A stretch of DNA of 64,000 bases from NCBI RefSeq assembly GCF_040712315.1, contig NC_134017.1:81535987-81599986 (forward strand). Reading direction: 5' to 3'. Under the pieces are notes generated by a model that was not told where the DNA came from, did not search any database, and saw only the letters and a program-made list of their open reading frames with translations. The stretch is from Castanea sativa. Taxonomy: Eukaryota; Streptophyta; Magnoliopsida; Fagales; Fagaceae. Both the position numbers and the translations under genes were made by a program. Below, in pieces: positions 1 through 11,010 of this stretch (within the stretch, counting starts at the first letter, position 1; the number at the start of each line of letters is the position of its first letter).

Positions 1-1252
1 CAACAGTCTCCTTGCTAATTCCCTCACCCAAGAGAAAGAACATGTAAACTAGCACCACATGTATTCCTGTACTCTCATGTGCATTCTTCATGTACTCCTC
101 TGCCTTTGGCAAGTTCCCAGAAGCAAACCATTGTGCTTCTATTAGGAAGGCATTACACAAACTGGCCCACTGTAACAATCAATAATTGCAAAGGTGTAGC
201 ATGAGTAATCTCTTCGGAATTTTACTATTCACATGAAAAATATGTCAAAATAAAATGTTTGTCCTTATACGTCAGGCCAAGAGCAATTTTCGTCCCTGAA
301 ATCCGACTAATCACTTAATGTCTTTAGACTAAAAGTGACCATTTTAAATTTGTTGAGAACTAAAATGATAATAGAAAATTATTAATTTATATTGTACTAT
401 CAATGGAAGATTTATATTGTAAACTAAACAAATGCATACATTTGCATAAAAGTGTACAATGTTGTATATATTTGTTTAATCTACAATGTAAATCTTATGT
501 TGATAGTATAATGTAAATTAATAATTTTCTATTATTTTTTTTTAGTTCTCAACAAACTTAAGATGATCACTTTTAGTCCCTCTGAAAGTTGAAGCGATCG
601 TTTTTGTTAGAAATTATTTCTAATGTATCTAAGAGAGTAATGTCGTCATGTTAGTTTAAGTTTGGTCATGTCATTTAAGGAATCGAAAGCAATCATTTTA
701 AATTTCAAGATTTAAAATTATTAATAAACTAAAATTTAGGGACCAATATGTAATTTTTTTTTTACGAAATAATTAGGTGTTTGATAGATATTTTGTCAAT
801 ATATATACCGCTTTTTTTAGGGAGTCTATAGGGTTCCATCCAGTCCTTTTGTAGACCTTGTAGCTGATTTCATTGGTAATGTCATAAAGAGCCACAAAAC
901 ATATCTTCAAAGAGTCTGATAATTTCTCAGTTGCTGATAATTCCCATCTACGTGCACAGAAAAATGTAGTAATCACGCATAGTGAAATGGTAAAAGAAAG
1001 CAAGTCATATTTTTCTACTGTTTTAATTATCACACATTTATTATTTCACACACACATATATCATTTCTCTCTCTGAGAGATACTATGTTCACAATATTTT
1101 TACAACAAATTAAAGGTGGTTAGTTGTTATTGGTTCAAATTTGAACCTAACACTAAAATTATTTTTTTACCCCAACAATAACAACCAGTAACAATCTGCC
1201 ACTTAAGTTTTGTTGTAAAAATGTTGTGAAAATATTGTGGACATATCATCTC

Positions 1253-1305
<53 letters not shown>

Positions 1306-3016
1306 TTACATCCACTTTTATTAGTTGAAATGTGGACATTTTTAAAACATGAACATTCTTGCATCAATTATATATTGGTGTAAAATGGTGGAATAAAACA
1401 AGTGTGAAAGAATATTTAGCAATTTTCCTATATGGAACAAACACACGTACCGATTCACCGCATTTGTGAAGAGAGTGAGTTCATCTAGTGTTCCGTAAAC
1501 ATCAAACAAGTCGTCTATCACGTAAACCATAGCTATAGGTTTTGTGAGCTCAACCCTTTGATATGTCAGGCTTGGATCTGTGAGGCAAGCCGCTGTCCAC
1601 ATGTACCATTTAAGTGGTTGATTTCTCGCAAAGTTCAACTTTTTAGCCAGACCTAAGCCTTTCCACCATCTTTTAGGAGAAATGATAATTTAGAATAGTA
1701 TCAAAGTATTGGCAATCTGAGTTCCAAAATAATTAATGGACAACCACAACAAAAATATTCCAGAGTCTCATTGAACTTACTTGAAAATTTGAAGAAGTTC
1801 CTGTTGGTGTATGGACTGGACCATTTTGAAGTCCATCTTTGCTAGTTCTTGTAAATGTTTTACCCAACTCCTTGCCCCTTTGAAATTGTCTGGGAGGTCC
1901 TTAGCCATGAACCTTGGCAAACTCTTATGATAGGGATGCTCCAATGTGTTTAGAATGAATCTAGCTTGTTGGTGATCAAGATGTTTGAGGTTTGCTTCGA
2001 GAAGATGGCGACTGAAGTCTTTAGCTTCATCGAGTATGTCTTCCTCATTGATGCTTACCTCTGACGCATCGTATAATTCCATCAATCCACTTATGTGTTC
2101 ACCTAACTCCAATTTAAAGTTTCCTTCTTTGTTCTTGAATTTGTTAAACACGTCTGCATGACACACAATTAGCCGCAATTTATTGACTTTCAAGGAATAT
2201 TTTTTTCTACAATTGGTAAGTTACACATCTACGTTATCGAGTGAGTTTTGAACCCATGAACTTACTCTGTTATTTGAGTTAGAGCTCAACTGCGAATAAT
2301 TTTATTTTATTTTTTAATGTTAGTGTAAAAATGTTTTTGTTCAACTTTTAGAATCAAACGCTATTTGCCACCCAATCCTTGGAGATGTAATTATAACCGT
2401 GCTGTGATAATTACAAGCATAACGTAATTTAGGTAAAAAGAAAAATATATTCTCACCTGCAGAAACATGATAGCCATCTTGTCTCAATAATCGAAAACGC
2501 AGTGCAGCCTCATAAAGATCATGATCATGACCTGCATGAGCGCTAAAAATCATATACTGCCTTTTTAGGATTGTTTCAATCTCCTCTTGGAAGTGGTACT
2601 CAATGCCTAAGCGCAGGATTGCATCAACCATGTTCAAACCTTCGAAAGGATCTCCAACTAACTTGCTAAGTATATTTTTGAATTTCTTTAGTTTTTGCAA
2701 GTATTCAACACAAAAATCATCCTGGAAAAAACAATATATCCCTCTTAAATTATGAAAAGTAAGGTCCGGAAAAACAAGAAAAAGAAATGGTGAAAATGGT
2801 TATGCAAAACTTAACCGTTGAACTGTGATATTCAGGAAGAAAATTGTAGTCTTCCGTGGGAAAATAATTGACGGCTTGATCTTGGGCAATGCTGCTTCCT
2901 TGTGCCTTTTGCATACAAGTATCATCGATGAGGTAAGTAATCTTTACAGTATTTTGGATATCTTTGAAACCATTTTGAGGTTTCGAGGAAGAAGAGGATG
3001 CACAAAAGAAGGCCAT
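1..3016 (-). CDS. Terpene synthase, TPS-g-like (nerolidol/linalool synthase type), 3' end off the window
   Basis: Class I terpene cyclase: ionises geranyl or farnesyl diphosphate with Mg2+ bound by an Asp-rich motif. Six exons are visible: 3016-2816, 2721-2457, 2153-1781, 1669-1451, 947-809 and 169 to the left edge. All have GT/AG borders and consistent phases; the 219-nt fourth and 139-nt fifth exons match the class III seven-exon plan. About 455 residues are encoded, with DDLFD at residues 332-336. The RR(x)8W motif of TPS-a/b enzymes is absent, and the usual RDR ahead of the Asp motif reads RNQ (295-297); with [11 protein letters not shown] this suggests TPS-g, whose known products are acyclic alcohols. 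No clear plastid transit peptide is visible, so a cytosolic sesquiterpene role is possible. The NSE/DTE motif and last exon lie outside. The start is the first ATG after a TATA box; an upstream in-frame TTG was rejected. Product specificity cannot be read. Confidence 0.87.
326..579. mobile_element. Long-hairpin MITE in terpene synthase intron 5
   Basis: The left arm (326-405) and right arm (about 500-579) are near-perfect inverted copies. Both start with GACTAAAAGTGA and contain TTGTTGAGAACTAAAA and TAGAAAATTATTAATTTA. The loop is about 90 bp and AT-rich. There is no coding capacity. It sits inside the 170-808 intron. The superfamily is not assignable because no target duplication was resolved. 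Confidence 0.6.
1079..1250. mobile_element. Palindromic MITE, copy 1, in terpene synthase intron 4
   Basis: The ends GATACTATGTTCACAATATT and (reverse complement) GATGATATGTCCACAATATT are imperfect inverted repeats. The arms extend inward through TTTTACAACAAA and GGTTCAAATTTGAACC. A second, more decayed copy lies at 37216-37372, which supports a mobile family. Confidence 0.55.
1255..1301. repeat. (TA)n microsatellite
   Basis: A run of about 22 TA dinucleotides lies inside terpene synthase intron 4, directly beside the palindromic MITE. Confidence 0.9.
2208..2300 (-). repeat. SINE-like fragment (GGTAAGTTACAC family)
   Basis: GGTAAGTTACACATCTAC is followed by a B-box-like TTTTGAACCC and GAGTTAGAGCTCAAC. 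Related stretches occur at 23090-23195 and 23650-23745. The orientation, with a tRNA-like head at the right, suggests minus-strand SINEs. It lies in terpene synthase intron 2. Confidence 0.35.
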
Positions 3017-3087
3017 GTATGAGTATCCCAATTAGTTTTGAGCTGTGAGATAGAGAGGTGTGTTGATACGATGAACTGAGATACCCA

Positions 3088-3094
3088 ATTTATA
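3088..3094 (-). promoter_or_regulatory. Probable TATA box of the terpene synthase gene
   Basis: TATAAAT on the minus strand, about 72 nt upstream of the ATG at 3016, with an AC/CT-rich leader between. Spacing and sequence suit a plant core promoter. A copia LTR begins only about 150 bp further upstream (3244), so the original distal promoter has been displaced. Confidence 0.5.
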
Positions 3095-3243
3095 GGAAGT
3101 TGGTAATATGAAGCCAAAGACACCGGTCCTTCTCTCAACAACAACAACAACAACCAAAAAAGGAAAAGAAAATCTCCAACCATTCCTTTTTTGTTTTTAT
3201 ATGAAATATATCTTCTTATTTTTGTGGCCACCAATGTAGTACT

Positions 3244-4663
3244 TGTTAGGATGTGTGCCTTTAAATCCTATTGTATGATATTGTGTATGACATTATGTAT
3301 GATTTAATGTTATGATAAATAAAGTTGTTTTATTATTATCTAAAATAATGGTAACATGAATATTTGGACATTATCATATAGTGCATGAGATGCATAATAT
3401 GTGATTTATATGAAAAGTCACATAAGATATAAATCACAAGTTCTTTGTAAACTCAGAATTATAGTTTGTAGTCGGTGATGAAATTGGGCATTTCATCAGT
3501 GAAGACTATAACGTATCAACTAAGATGATTTATCTTGACCATGGAAGTGGAGACTTCTAGTTGATATATTGATATGTTTCAAGAGTTAATACATATTGAA
3601 CTGGACTGCTGTGAAATTTATTATTCTCCTAATGACTGTCAAATAAATAATAAATTTCACGACTTTTATTTGCATGAATTCTTAATTCTGATAAAATAAT
3701 TGACTTGATCATAAGGTGTAGGTTGTTTTGATATATCAGGAGTGAGATCTAAAGTCACGATCAAAACCTCAGTATGTTAGGCAGTCACATTTAGTGTTGA
3801 TGGAACATATATTCTTAAGATGGAATTCATAATCTCTTAACGGAGATATAAAATATTCCCTTGAGATAAGTTTAATGAGTTTGGTTATTCAGAGTGCTAG
3901 GCCAAACCACTTTAGTAAAGAGTTACTAAAATATATATTTATGAAATTGGATTTCATAAATATATGATGAATAACTTAAAGAATTAAATCGAGTACTCAA
4001 GGATTAAGATGTAATAATCTTCAAAGTGACAGTCTACATTCATGACTTTGTATTACTACGAATATTTTATGAAGGGGTTGCATGTATAATAAAGTCTTGA
4101 GATATAATTTATTAATAAGGCCTAGAGTGAAATTATATTTATATAGTGGTATTAAATATAATTAATGGTAACTTTGGACTTATCAAGAGTTGACAGAAAA
4201 GCCCAAGGTCCATTGGAGCTAGTGTCTTATTGGTTCCTTTTGATCTCACTCCAAGTCACACACTAAAACCCAATTGGAAAGGCCCAATAGGCCAGCCCAA
4301 TTAGAAAATCAGTTAGATATATAGGGAGAAACATACAAAATTTTTTATGTGAGATAGAGAGGCATCATTGTGAAATGGTGTGTGTGTGTGTGTGTGTGGT
4401 TAAAAGCCACTCAATTATTCTCCCTTGGAAATTAATTGAGAGACCACACTTCTTAAGCGTAAAGTGGAATTGGAGTGAAGATTAAAAGTGTTTCCAAGTG
4501 CTTCTAATATTTTGTTTTGAATTTCACCACACCAAGGTACGCTATCTTGTTCTTAAATTCTGAAATTTACATAGTGCATGTTGTCAATCATGAATGAAAT
4601 AGATCAATATTTGTTGCTTTCGCTGTGTGTTTTGTATGAGATACAAAACCAAATTTTCCAACA
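3244..4663 (+). repeat. 5' LTR of the copia element
   Basis: It starts TGTTAGGATGTGTGCC and ends CCAACA, the TG...CA form of LTRs, just before the primer-binding site. The first 390 bp match 10052-10439 closely by eye. A (TG)n run lies at 4379-4399. LTR ends were chosen from the match to the 3' copy and the position of the primer-binding site. Confidence 0.88.
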
Positions 4664-4665
4664 AT

Positions 4666-4677
4666 TGGTATCAGAGC
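4666..4677 (+). promoter_or_regulatory. Primer-binding site (tRNA-iMet)
   Basis: TGGTATCAGAGC, the standard plant copia site complementary to the 3' part of initiator methionine tRNA, two bases after the LTR end. Confidence 0.9.
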
Positions 4678-6098
4678 TAGGTTTTCATATCATGTTTGTA
4701 TAACATGTGATTGAGTTTTAGAATTTAAGAAAACCGTTATCTTTGTGTTTTCAAATTTTTGCAAAATTGTTATGTCCTTGGCCATAAAGAATTGTTATAT
4801 ATTTGGTCAACAATATATAACAAGGATTCAAGAGAATCCTTAAAGAGAACAAAATGCAACCGTGGGCCATGATTATTACATGATAAGCAATTGAATGATT
4901 GAATAGCCAAGGACACACACACACACACACACACACACATGTTGATTGGATAAAGTCATGTGCATAACTGTCATGCGTGAATTTTGACTTTTACACTGCT
5001 TGGATTTAGTTGACAGTTGAATTTAATTTCATAACGGTTATTGATGCCATCAACGAATATGAGATATACATTGGTTCGGATAATTGGTTCATATTATTCG
5101 AAGTGGTTATGGTTATGTCTCTTTATATATTCCGTGTATTGATAGTATTTGCTTTAGTGATGAATACGTTAAATTCAATTGCTTAGATATAGTTATTATT
5201 TGAATCCTTTGGCATGGTTTGTTGTTTATTATAAAGCTTTTATTTTTTTGCATGTTTTCGTGGACCAATGTGGCATTATCAATCTGCCATTAACATGCTT
5301 TCATTGATATAAAGCTTTATAATTAATATTGCCAATTGGTTTTGTTTTTTACTAGACGTACATGTATGAATAAATAGCATTCATTCTTGAATGATAAACA
5401 TGTAGATGTTAGTTTAGTGATATATATATATATGATCAAATTTTATATTAATGCTAGGATTATGAAATTTATTTCTAATGAGATTATGATTATTTTTTCA
5501 AGGTCTCTAGCATTATTATGATTCTTGATCTTAAAAACCTTTAATTTAAAATATCTAGTGGGAGAGAGATACAAAAGTTGGATCTCAAGGCCTCCATTGT
5601 CAGTTTATAATAGTATGATTAAGCACCTCGCCTTGGCGTATATGCCTTGCTCCCTTCAGAGGATGTTTAATTCATGGTACTACAGAATAAGCTTGTTAAT
5701 GATAGATGATATGTGTTTTTACATTAAAGATGACCACGCTACCATGGAGTTACTTAATGACTCACATAGAATTTAGTCAATAGTGTACACTAGACTAAGT
5801 TTTATGTTAACCTCCATTCGGAGCTATGTCATTATTACTTAGAGGCTAAAGGAAATATAGCATGTTATTAATGTTTGATAAGAGTTATCATGATAGCACT
5901 AATAATAAGAATAGTTCTCAATCAATCATAGTGTTTATATTTTACTTGATTCCAAGGAATTTTAAACATGAGATTGGGATGTCGTTGCATATTTTATATT
6001 ATGGTTTTATTAAGATTCCATACTATATATTTGTATGCTAAATTGATAATGTCCAGTTTACTCATTATTTTCATGTTTATTATTTTCAGATTTAAATC
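4678..6098 (+). other. Long untranslated leader of the copia element
   Basis: About 1.4 kb between the primer-binding site and gag. It is AT-rich with a (CA)n run at 4914-4940. A short frame at 5525-5776 has no recognised domain and is not considered coding. Confidence 0.5.
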
Positions 6099-6962
6099 AT
6101 GGCATCATTTAACCTACTTGTTATTCTTAACCAAAATAAATTGACTGGATCCAACTATGTTGACTGGAAAAGAAATTTAGGCATTGTTCTTACTGCTGAA
6201 GAGCACAAATATGTGCTTACTCAACCATATCCTAGCTTTTCATCATTAGATGCTCTTCTTGAGGAAAAACAGCGATATAATTGTTGGCAGAAATCTAATG
6301 AGATGGCTAAGTGCTATACCCTAACATCTATTTCAAATGTTCTAAAGCATCAAATGCAAGATGTAGAACTGGCTTCGGACATAATACTAAGTCTGAAGGA
6401 GATGTTTGGTGAGCAAAGCCATTCTGCAAGGCAAGAAACTCTGAGACAGATTTATAATACCAAAATGGCTGAAAGTACTTCAGTGAGTGAGCATTGTCTT
6501 AAGATGATCTCTAATCTGAATACATTGGAAGTTTTAGGTGCCAATATTGATGGAGAATCCCAAGTAAATATGATACTCCAGTCACTACCGGAATCATTCA
6601 AGGAATTCAGACTTAATTATAATATAAACAAAAAGATTTATTCTTTGTCTGAATTGATGAATGAATTGGTAGCGGCGGAAGACATCCTTGGTACTTCTAG
6701 TATTGAAGCCAATGTTGGTGAAGTTTCTACTTCTCAACCTAAGTCGAAAAGCAAGGGTAAGAAGAAGAAGAAGAAGAAGGACTTCACCAAGCAAGATGGT
6801 AAACAAATTGCCTTTGGAGTTGCCAACAAAGGAAAGAAAACTAAAGGAAAATGTTTCCATTGTGGTGAGAAGGGACATTGGAAGAAGAATTGTCCAATTT
6901 TCATAGCCGCCAAGAATAAGAGTATGAAAAGTTCATTCCTTCTTGAAATATGTTTGGTATAG
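6099..6962 (+). pseudogene. copia gag (capsid-like) region
   Basis: A 287-codon frame starting MASFNLLVILNQNK, with the copia gag signature LTGSNYVDWKRNL near residue 15. A lysine-rich run precedes a CCHC zinc knuckle (CFHCGEKGHWKKNC, about residues 252-265) that would bind RNA. Family gag proteins package element RNA in virus-like particles. This frame is open, but a TAG ends it where the polyprotein should run into protease. Read as part of a dead element. Confidence 0.85.
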
Positions 6963-9900
6963 AATCCCACGGATTCCTGGTGTGTGGATTCAAGTTGTAC
7001 TAATCATATCTGTAATACTTTGCAGGGTTCCAGGAGACCAGAAAGCTAAATGAAGGGGAATTATTTCTTACTTTGGCTTATGGGAGTAGGATTTTGGTTG
7101 TAGCTGTTGGAGTATTTAATTTATGCTTTAAGTTTAGAGTTTTAATATTGGAAGATTGTTTGTATGTACCTAATGTTCATAGGAATTTAATTTCTGCAAC
7201 TTATTTAGGTAGGCATGGATATTGTGTTATCTTGAAAGATAATGTTGTAATAAAGAATGATAAAATGTTTATCTGTTCTAGCAATATTATGGATGGTCTT
7301 TATATTTTAACTCCTGATAAGCATGAATTATACAATTCTGAATTAGATAGTAACTCTCATGTAAAATCATTAAAGAGAAAGTTTTCTTCTACTAGTGATG
7401 CATATCTTTGGCACTTGCGTATGTGTCATATTAATTCAAATAGAATTCAAAGACTAATCAAAGATGGACTTTTACAGCCCATGGAATTTGATGGATTTTC
7501 AATTTGCGAATCTTGTTTGGAAGGTAAAATGACCAAACGACCTTTTAATGCAAAAGGTAGAAAAGCCCAAGAGTTGTTTGAATTAGTTCATACAGATGTA
7601 TGTAGTCCCATGTCAACCCAAGTAAAAGAAGGTTATGAGTACTTCATCACTTTTACGGATGATTACTCAAGATATAGTTATGTATACCTAATGAGACAGA
7701 AGTCCGAAGCCTTTGAAAAGTTCAAAGAGTTTAGGGTTGAAGTTGAGAATCAATTGGGTAAATGCATAAAGGTCATTCAATCTAATCGAGGTGGCGAATA
7801 CCTTCTTGGGGATTTCAAGGATTACCTAATTCATAATGAGATTGTATCCTAATTGACTGCACCTAGAACTCCTCAACAAAATGGTGTAGCAGAGAGAAGG
7901 AATAGGGCTCTTTTGAAAATGGTTAGGTCCATGATGAGTTACTCAACTTTACCAATTTCTTTTTGGAGGTATGCCTTAGATACATCAATACATCTTTTGA
8001 ATTTAGTTCCATCAAAATATGTTCCCAAAACACCCATGGAATTGTGGAGTAGGCATAAGCCTAGTAGGAGATATCTCCACATTTGGGGTTGTCCAACACA
8101 TGTGCTAAAGGGGAAGCCTGATAAGTTGGAACCAAAATCAGAAGTATGTTTACTTGTGGGTTATCCAAAAGAAATTAGAGGTTATTTATTCTATAGTCGA
8201 AATGATAACAAGGATTTTGTTAGTACAAATGCTAATTTTTTGGAAAATGATTATATGAATAATTTTACTCCTAGAAGTAGAGTTGTATTGGCTGAAATGA
8301 ATAAACCTGTAAGTGAACAACCAATAGATGAAACTAGGGATGATGTGGTTGTATTCGATACATCACAAGATACTACTCATGAGATGACAAGTACACAGGC
8401 GCCTCATCGTAGTGGGAGAATTGTTCGGCCTCCTATAAGATTTATAAGTTTGGGAGAAACTTATGAAGCTATCTTAGAAGATGCTGAATTGGATCCCTAC
8501 ACTTATGAAGAGGCAATGAATGATATAAACGCACATCATTGGGTCCAAGCTATGAAATCTGAATTGGATTCTATGTATTCCAATCATGTATGAGATCTTG
8601 TAAAGGCGTCTAACAGCATTAAACATGTTGGTTGCAAATGGGTTTACAAGAGGAAAAAAGGGATAGATGGAAAAGTTGAAACCTTTAAAGCAAGACTAGT
8701 GGCGAAAGGGTATACACAAAAAGAATATATTGATTATGATGAAACTTTTTTGACAGTAGCCATTGCTGCTCATTATGATTATGAGATTTGGCAAATGGAT
8801 GTCAAGACTGCATTTCTTAATGACAATCTTGAAGAAGAAATCTATATGATGCAACCAAAAGGTTTCATAACAAAGAACCAAGAGCATATGGTATGCAAAT
8901 TGAAAATGTTCATTTATGGACTAAAGCAAGCATCTAGGTCATGGAACATCAGATTTGATCAAGCAATCAAATCATTTGGTGTTTAACAAAATCTTGATGA
9001 ACCATGTGTGTACAAAAGACATTGAGACAAAGTAGTAATGTTCCTAGTGCTTTATGTTGATGATATTCTACTCATTGGAAATGATGTAGGGGTAATGTCA
9101 TCGGTAAAGGTTTAATTGTCAAGCTAATTTGAAATGAAGGACTTAGGTGAAACTAAATTTATTCTAGGGATCAAGCTTTGGCGAGATCGCAAAATAAGAT
9201 GTTAAGTTTATCACAAATTGGGTATATAGATAAGGTTCTAGAACGGTTTAGCATGCAAAACTCCAAGAAAGGATTACTACCTTTTAGACATGGAGTTCCT
9301 CTGTCTGATGACCAAAGGCCTAAAACTCTTGAGGAAGAAAATACCATGAGACAAGTTCCTTATACTTTTGCAGTGAGAAGTCTTATATGTGTCATGCTAT
9401 GTACTAGACCAGATATCTGTTATTCAGTTGGCATGGTCAGCTGATATCAATCAAATCCAGGACTTAAACATTGGTAAGCTGTAAAGCATATTCTCAAGTA
9501 TCTATGGAGAACGAGAGATTATATGCTTGTTTACCATAGTGAGGATTTGATTCCCATTGGTATACAGATTCAGATTTTCAATCAGATCTTGATTTCAAAA
9601 AGTCCACTTTAGGTTGTGTGTTTACCTTGGGAGGTGGAGCCATAAGTAAGAGGAGTGTTAGGCAATCTTGTATTGTGAACTCCACCATAGAAGTTGAATA
9701 TATTGCTGCTTGTGAGGCGGCAAAGAAAGCTGTTTGGCTCAAGAAATCCCTTTCTGATCTTGGTGTTGTGAGAATGGAGCAAGTTCCCATCATATTATTT
9801 TGCGACAATAGTGGAGCGGAGGCACAATCTAAAAATCCAAGAAATCACAAGAAAGGAAAGCACATTGAGAGAAAGTACCACATTATTCGAGACTTTATTG

Positions 9901-10010
9901 CTCGAGGAGATGTAGTAGTAGCAAAGATTGATAGTACAAGTAATCTAGCAGATCCCTTTACCAAAACCTTGCCCCAAAGAACTTTTGAGTCACATTTGGA
10001 GGGAATGTGA
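6963..10010 (+). pseudogene. copia pol remnant (protease, integrase, reverse transcriptase, RNase H)
   Basis: Homology continues across several frames. Protease: the active-site triad reads DSS instead of DSG (about 6999). Integrase (7073-8000): HHCC zinc region, then catalytic DDE residues, the second of which is Asn (SNRGGEY); TAA at 7850 interrupts it just before TPQQNGVAE. Reverse transcriptase (8600-9180): GLKQASR and intact YVDDILL at 9052-9072, but stops at 8591, 8984 and in the following 150 bases. RNase H (9560-10010): STIEVEYIAA and NLADPFTKTL. With many independent lesions, no active polyprotein can be made. Confidence 0.88.
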
Positions 10011-10035
10011 ATTAGATTAGTGCACAATAGTCTTT

Positions 10036-10050
10036 AGGGCAAGTGGAAGA
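10036..10050 (+). promoter_or_regulatory. Polypurine tract
   Basis: AGGGCAAGTGGAAGA sits immediately before the 3' LTR. This is the plus-strand primer site expected in an LTR retrotransposon. Confidence 0.75.
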
Positions 10051-10051
10051 T

Positions 10052-10439
10052 TGTTAGGATGTGTGCCCTTAAATCCTATTGTATGATGCTATGTATGATA
10101 TTATGTATGACTTAATGTTATGATAAATAAAGTTGTTTTATTATTATCCAAAATAATGGTAACATGAATATTTGGACATTATCAAATAGTCCATGAGATG
10201 CATTGTGATTAATGTGAAAAGTCATAGAAGATATAAATCACAAGTTCTTTGTAAACTCAGAATTATAGTTCGTAGTCGGTGATGAAATTGGGCATTTTTA
10301 TCTGCAAAGACTATAACGTATCAACTAAGATGATTTATCTTGATCAGAAAAGTGGAAACTTCTAGTTGATATGTTGATATATTTTAAGAGTTAAGACATA
10401 TTGAACTGGACCGCTGTGAGATTTATTATTCTCCTAATG
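10052..10439 (+). repeat. 3' LTR, truncated
   Basis: It aligns with 3244-3637 from TGTTAGGATGTGTGCC to ATTCTCCTAATG and then stops matching. About 1.03 kb of the LTR is missing, and unrelated T-rich DNA follows. Confidence 0.85.
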
Positions 10440-11010
10440 CCTCCCCTTTTTTCATTATTTTTTTTTCTTTTGATTTCCTAAGCATGGGCGTGGTGCTTTG
10501 TGTTTTTTTTTTTTTTTTAAAATAGAAATGATTTTTTTTTTCTGGAAATGATTTTTTAAAATAAATTTGGAGGTTTTTTTTTTGGTTGCTCATCACTTTT
10601 TTGTTTTAATTGGACATCATTTTTTAACAAGGGTATATGAGTAAATTTATACAAACTCACTTTTTCACTCCCAACCAAACAAAAATGAGGGAAATTAAAA
10701 TTTTTTCTATCCTTCCACTTTTCTATCCTCTCACCATTTTCTATCTTCACACTTTTCCATCCCTTCAACCAAACACTCCCTTGAGGACCATGCCATGGAT
10801 TATTCTTTTGAACTTGCTAAACTTCATTTCAACATATATAACTCAAGCCCAACTTCAAAAAAGATCTAAGGAAATCATTCAGGTAGCTACCAAAGAAAGT
10901 GATACGTCATACGTCATATATCACAAAAGAAAAGAACTCACTTGTACCTTTATGTCATTTAGGTGTTGGTGGAGTAATCTGGACCTCACAGAAAACTTGA
11001 GTAAGAGACA
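10440..11010. other. Intergenic, T-rich, no gene seen
   Basis: It contains poly-T tracts (10503-10520, 10531-10540, 10572-10582). A stretch of CCAACCAAAC and AACCAAACACTCCC (10670-10783) resembles terminal sequence of hAT-like elements, but no partner end was found. The open frame at 10637-11023 has no recognisable domain. Confidence 0.5.

Larger units (their letters stand above)
3244..10439 (+). mobile_element. Degenerate Ty1/copia LTR retrotransposon, 3' LTR truncated
   Basis: The order is 5' LTR, primer-binding site, gag, protease, integrase, reverse transcriptase, RNase H, polypurine tract and 3' LTR start. Integrase before reverse transcriptase defines copia. Stops, frameshifts and changed catalytic residues make it non-autonomous. 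The LTR length of about 1.4 kb and the gag/RNase H wording suggest an Angela-like lineage, but this is tentative. The 3' LTR keeps only its first 388 bp, so no target duplication can be seen. Confidence 0.93.

Noticed and set aside
5525..5776. 83-codon frame in the copia leader
   Set aside because: No retroelement or host domain. It is treated as leader sequence unless conserved in relatives.
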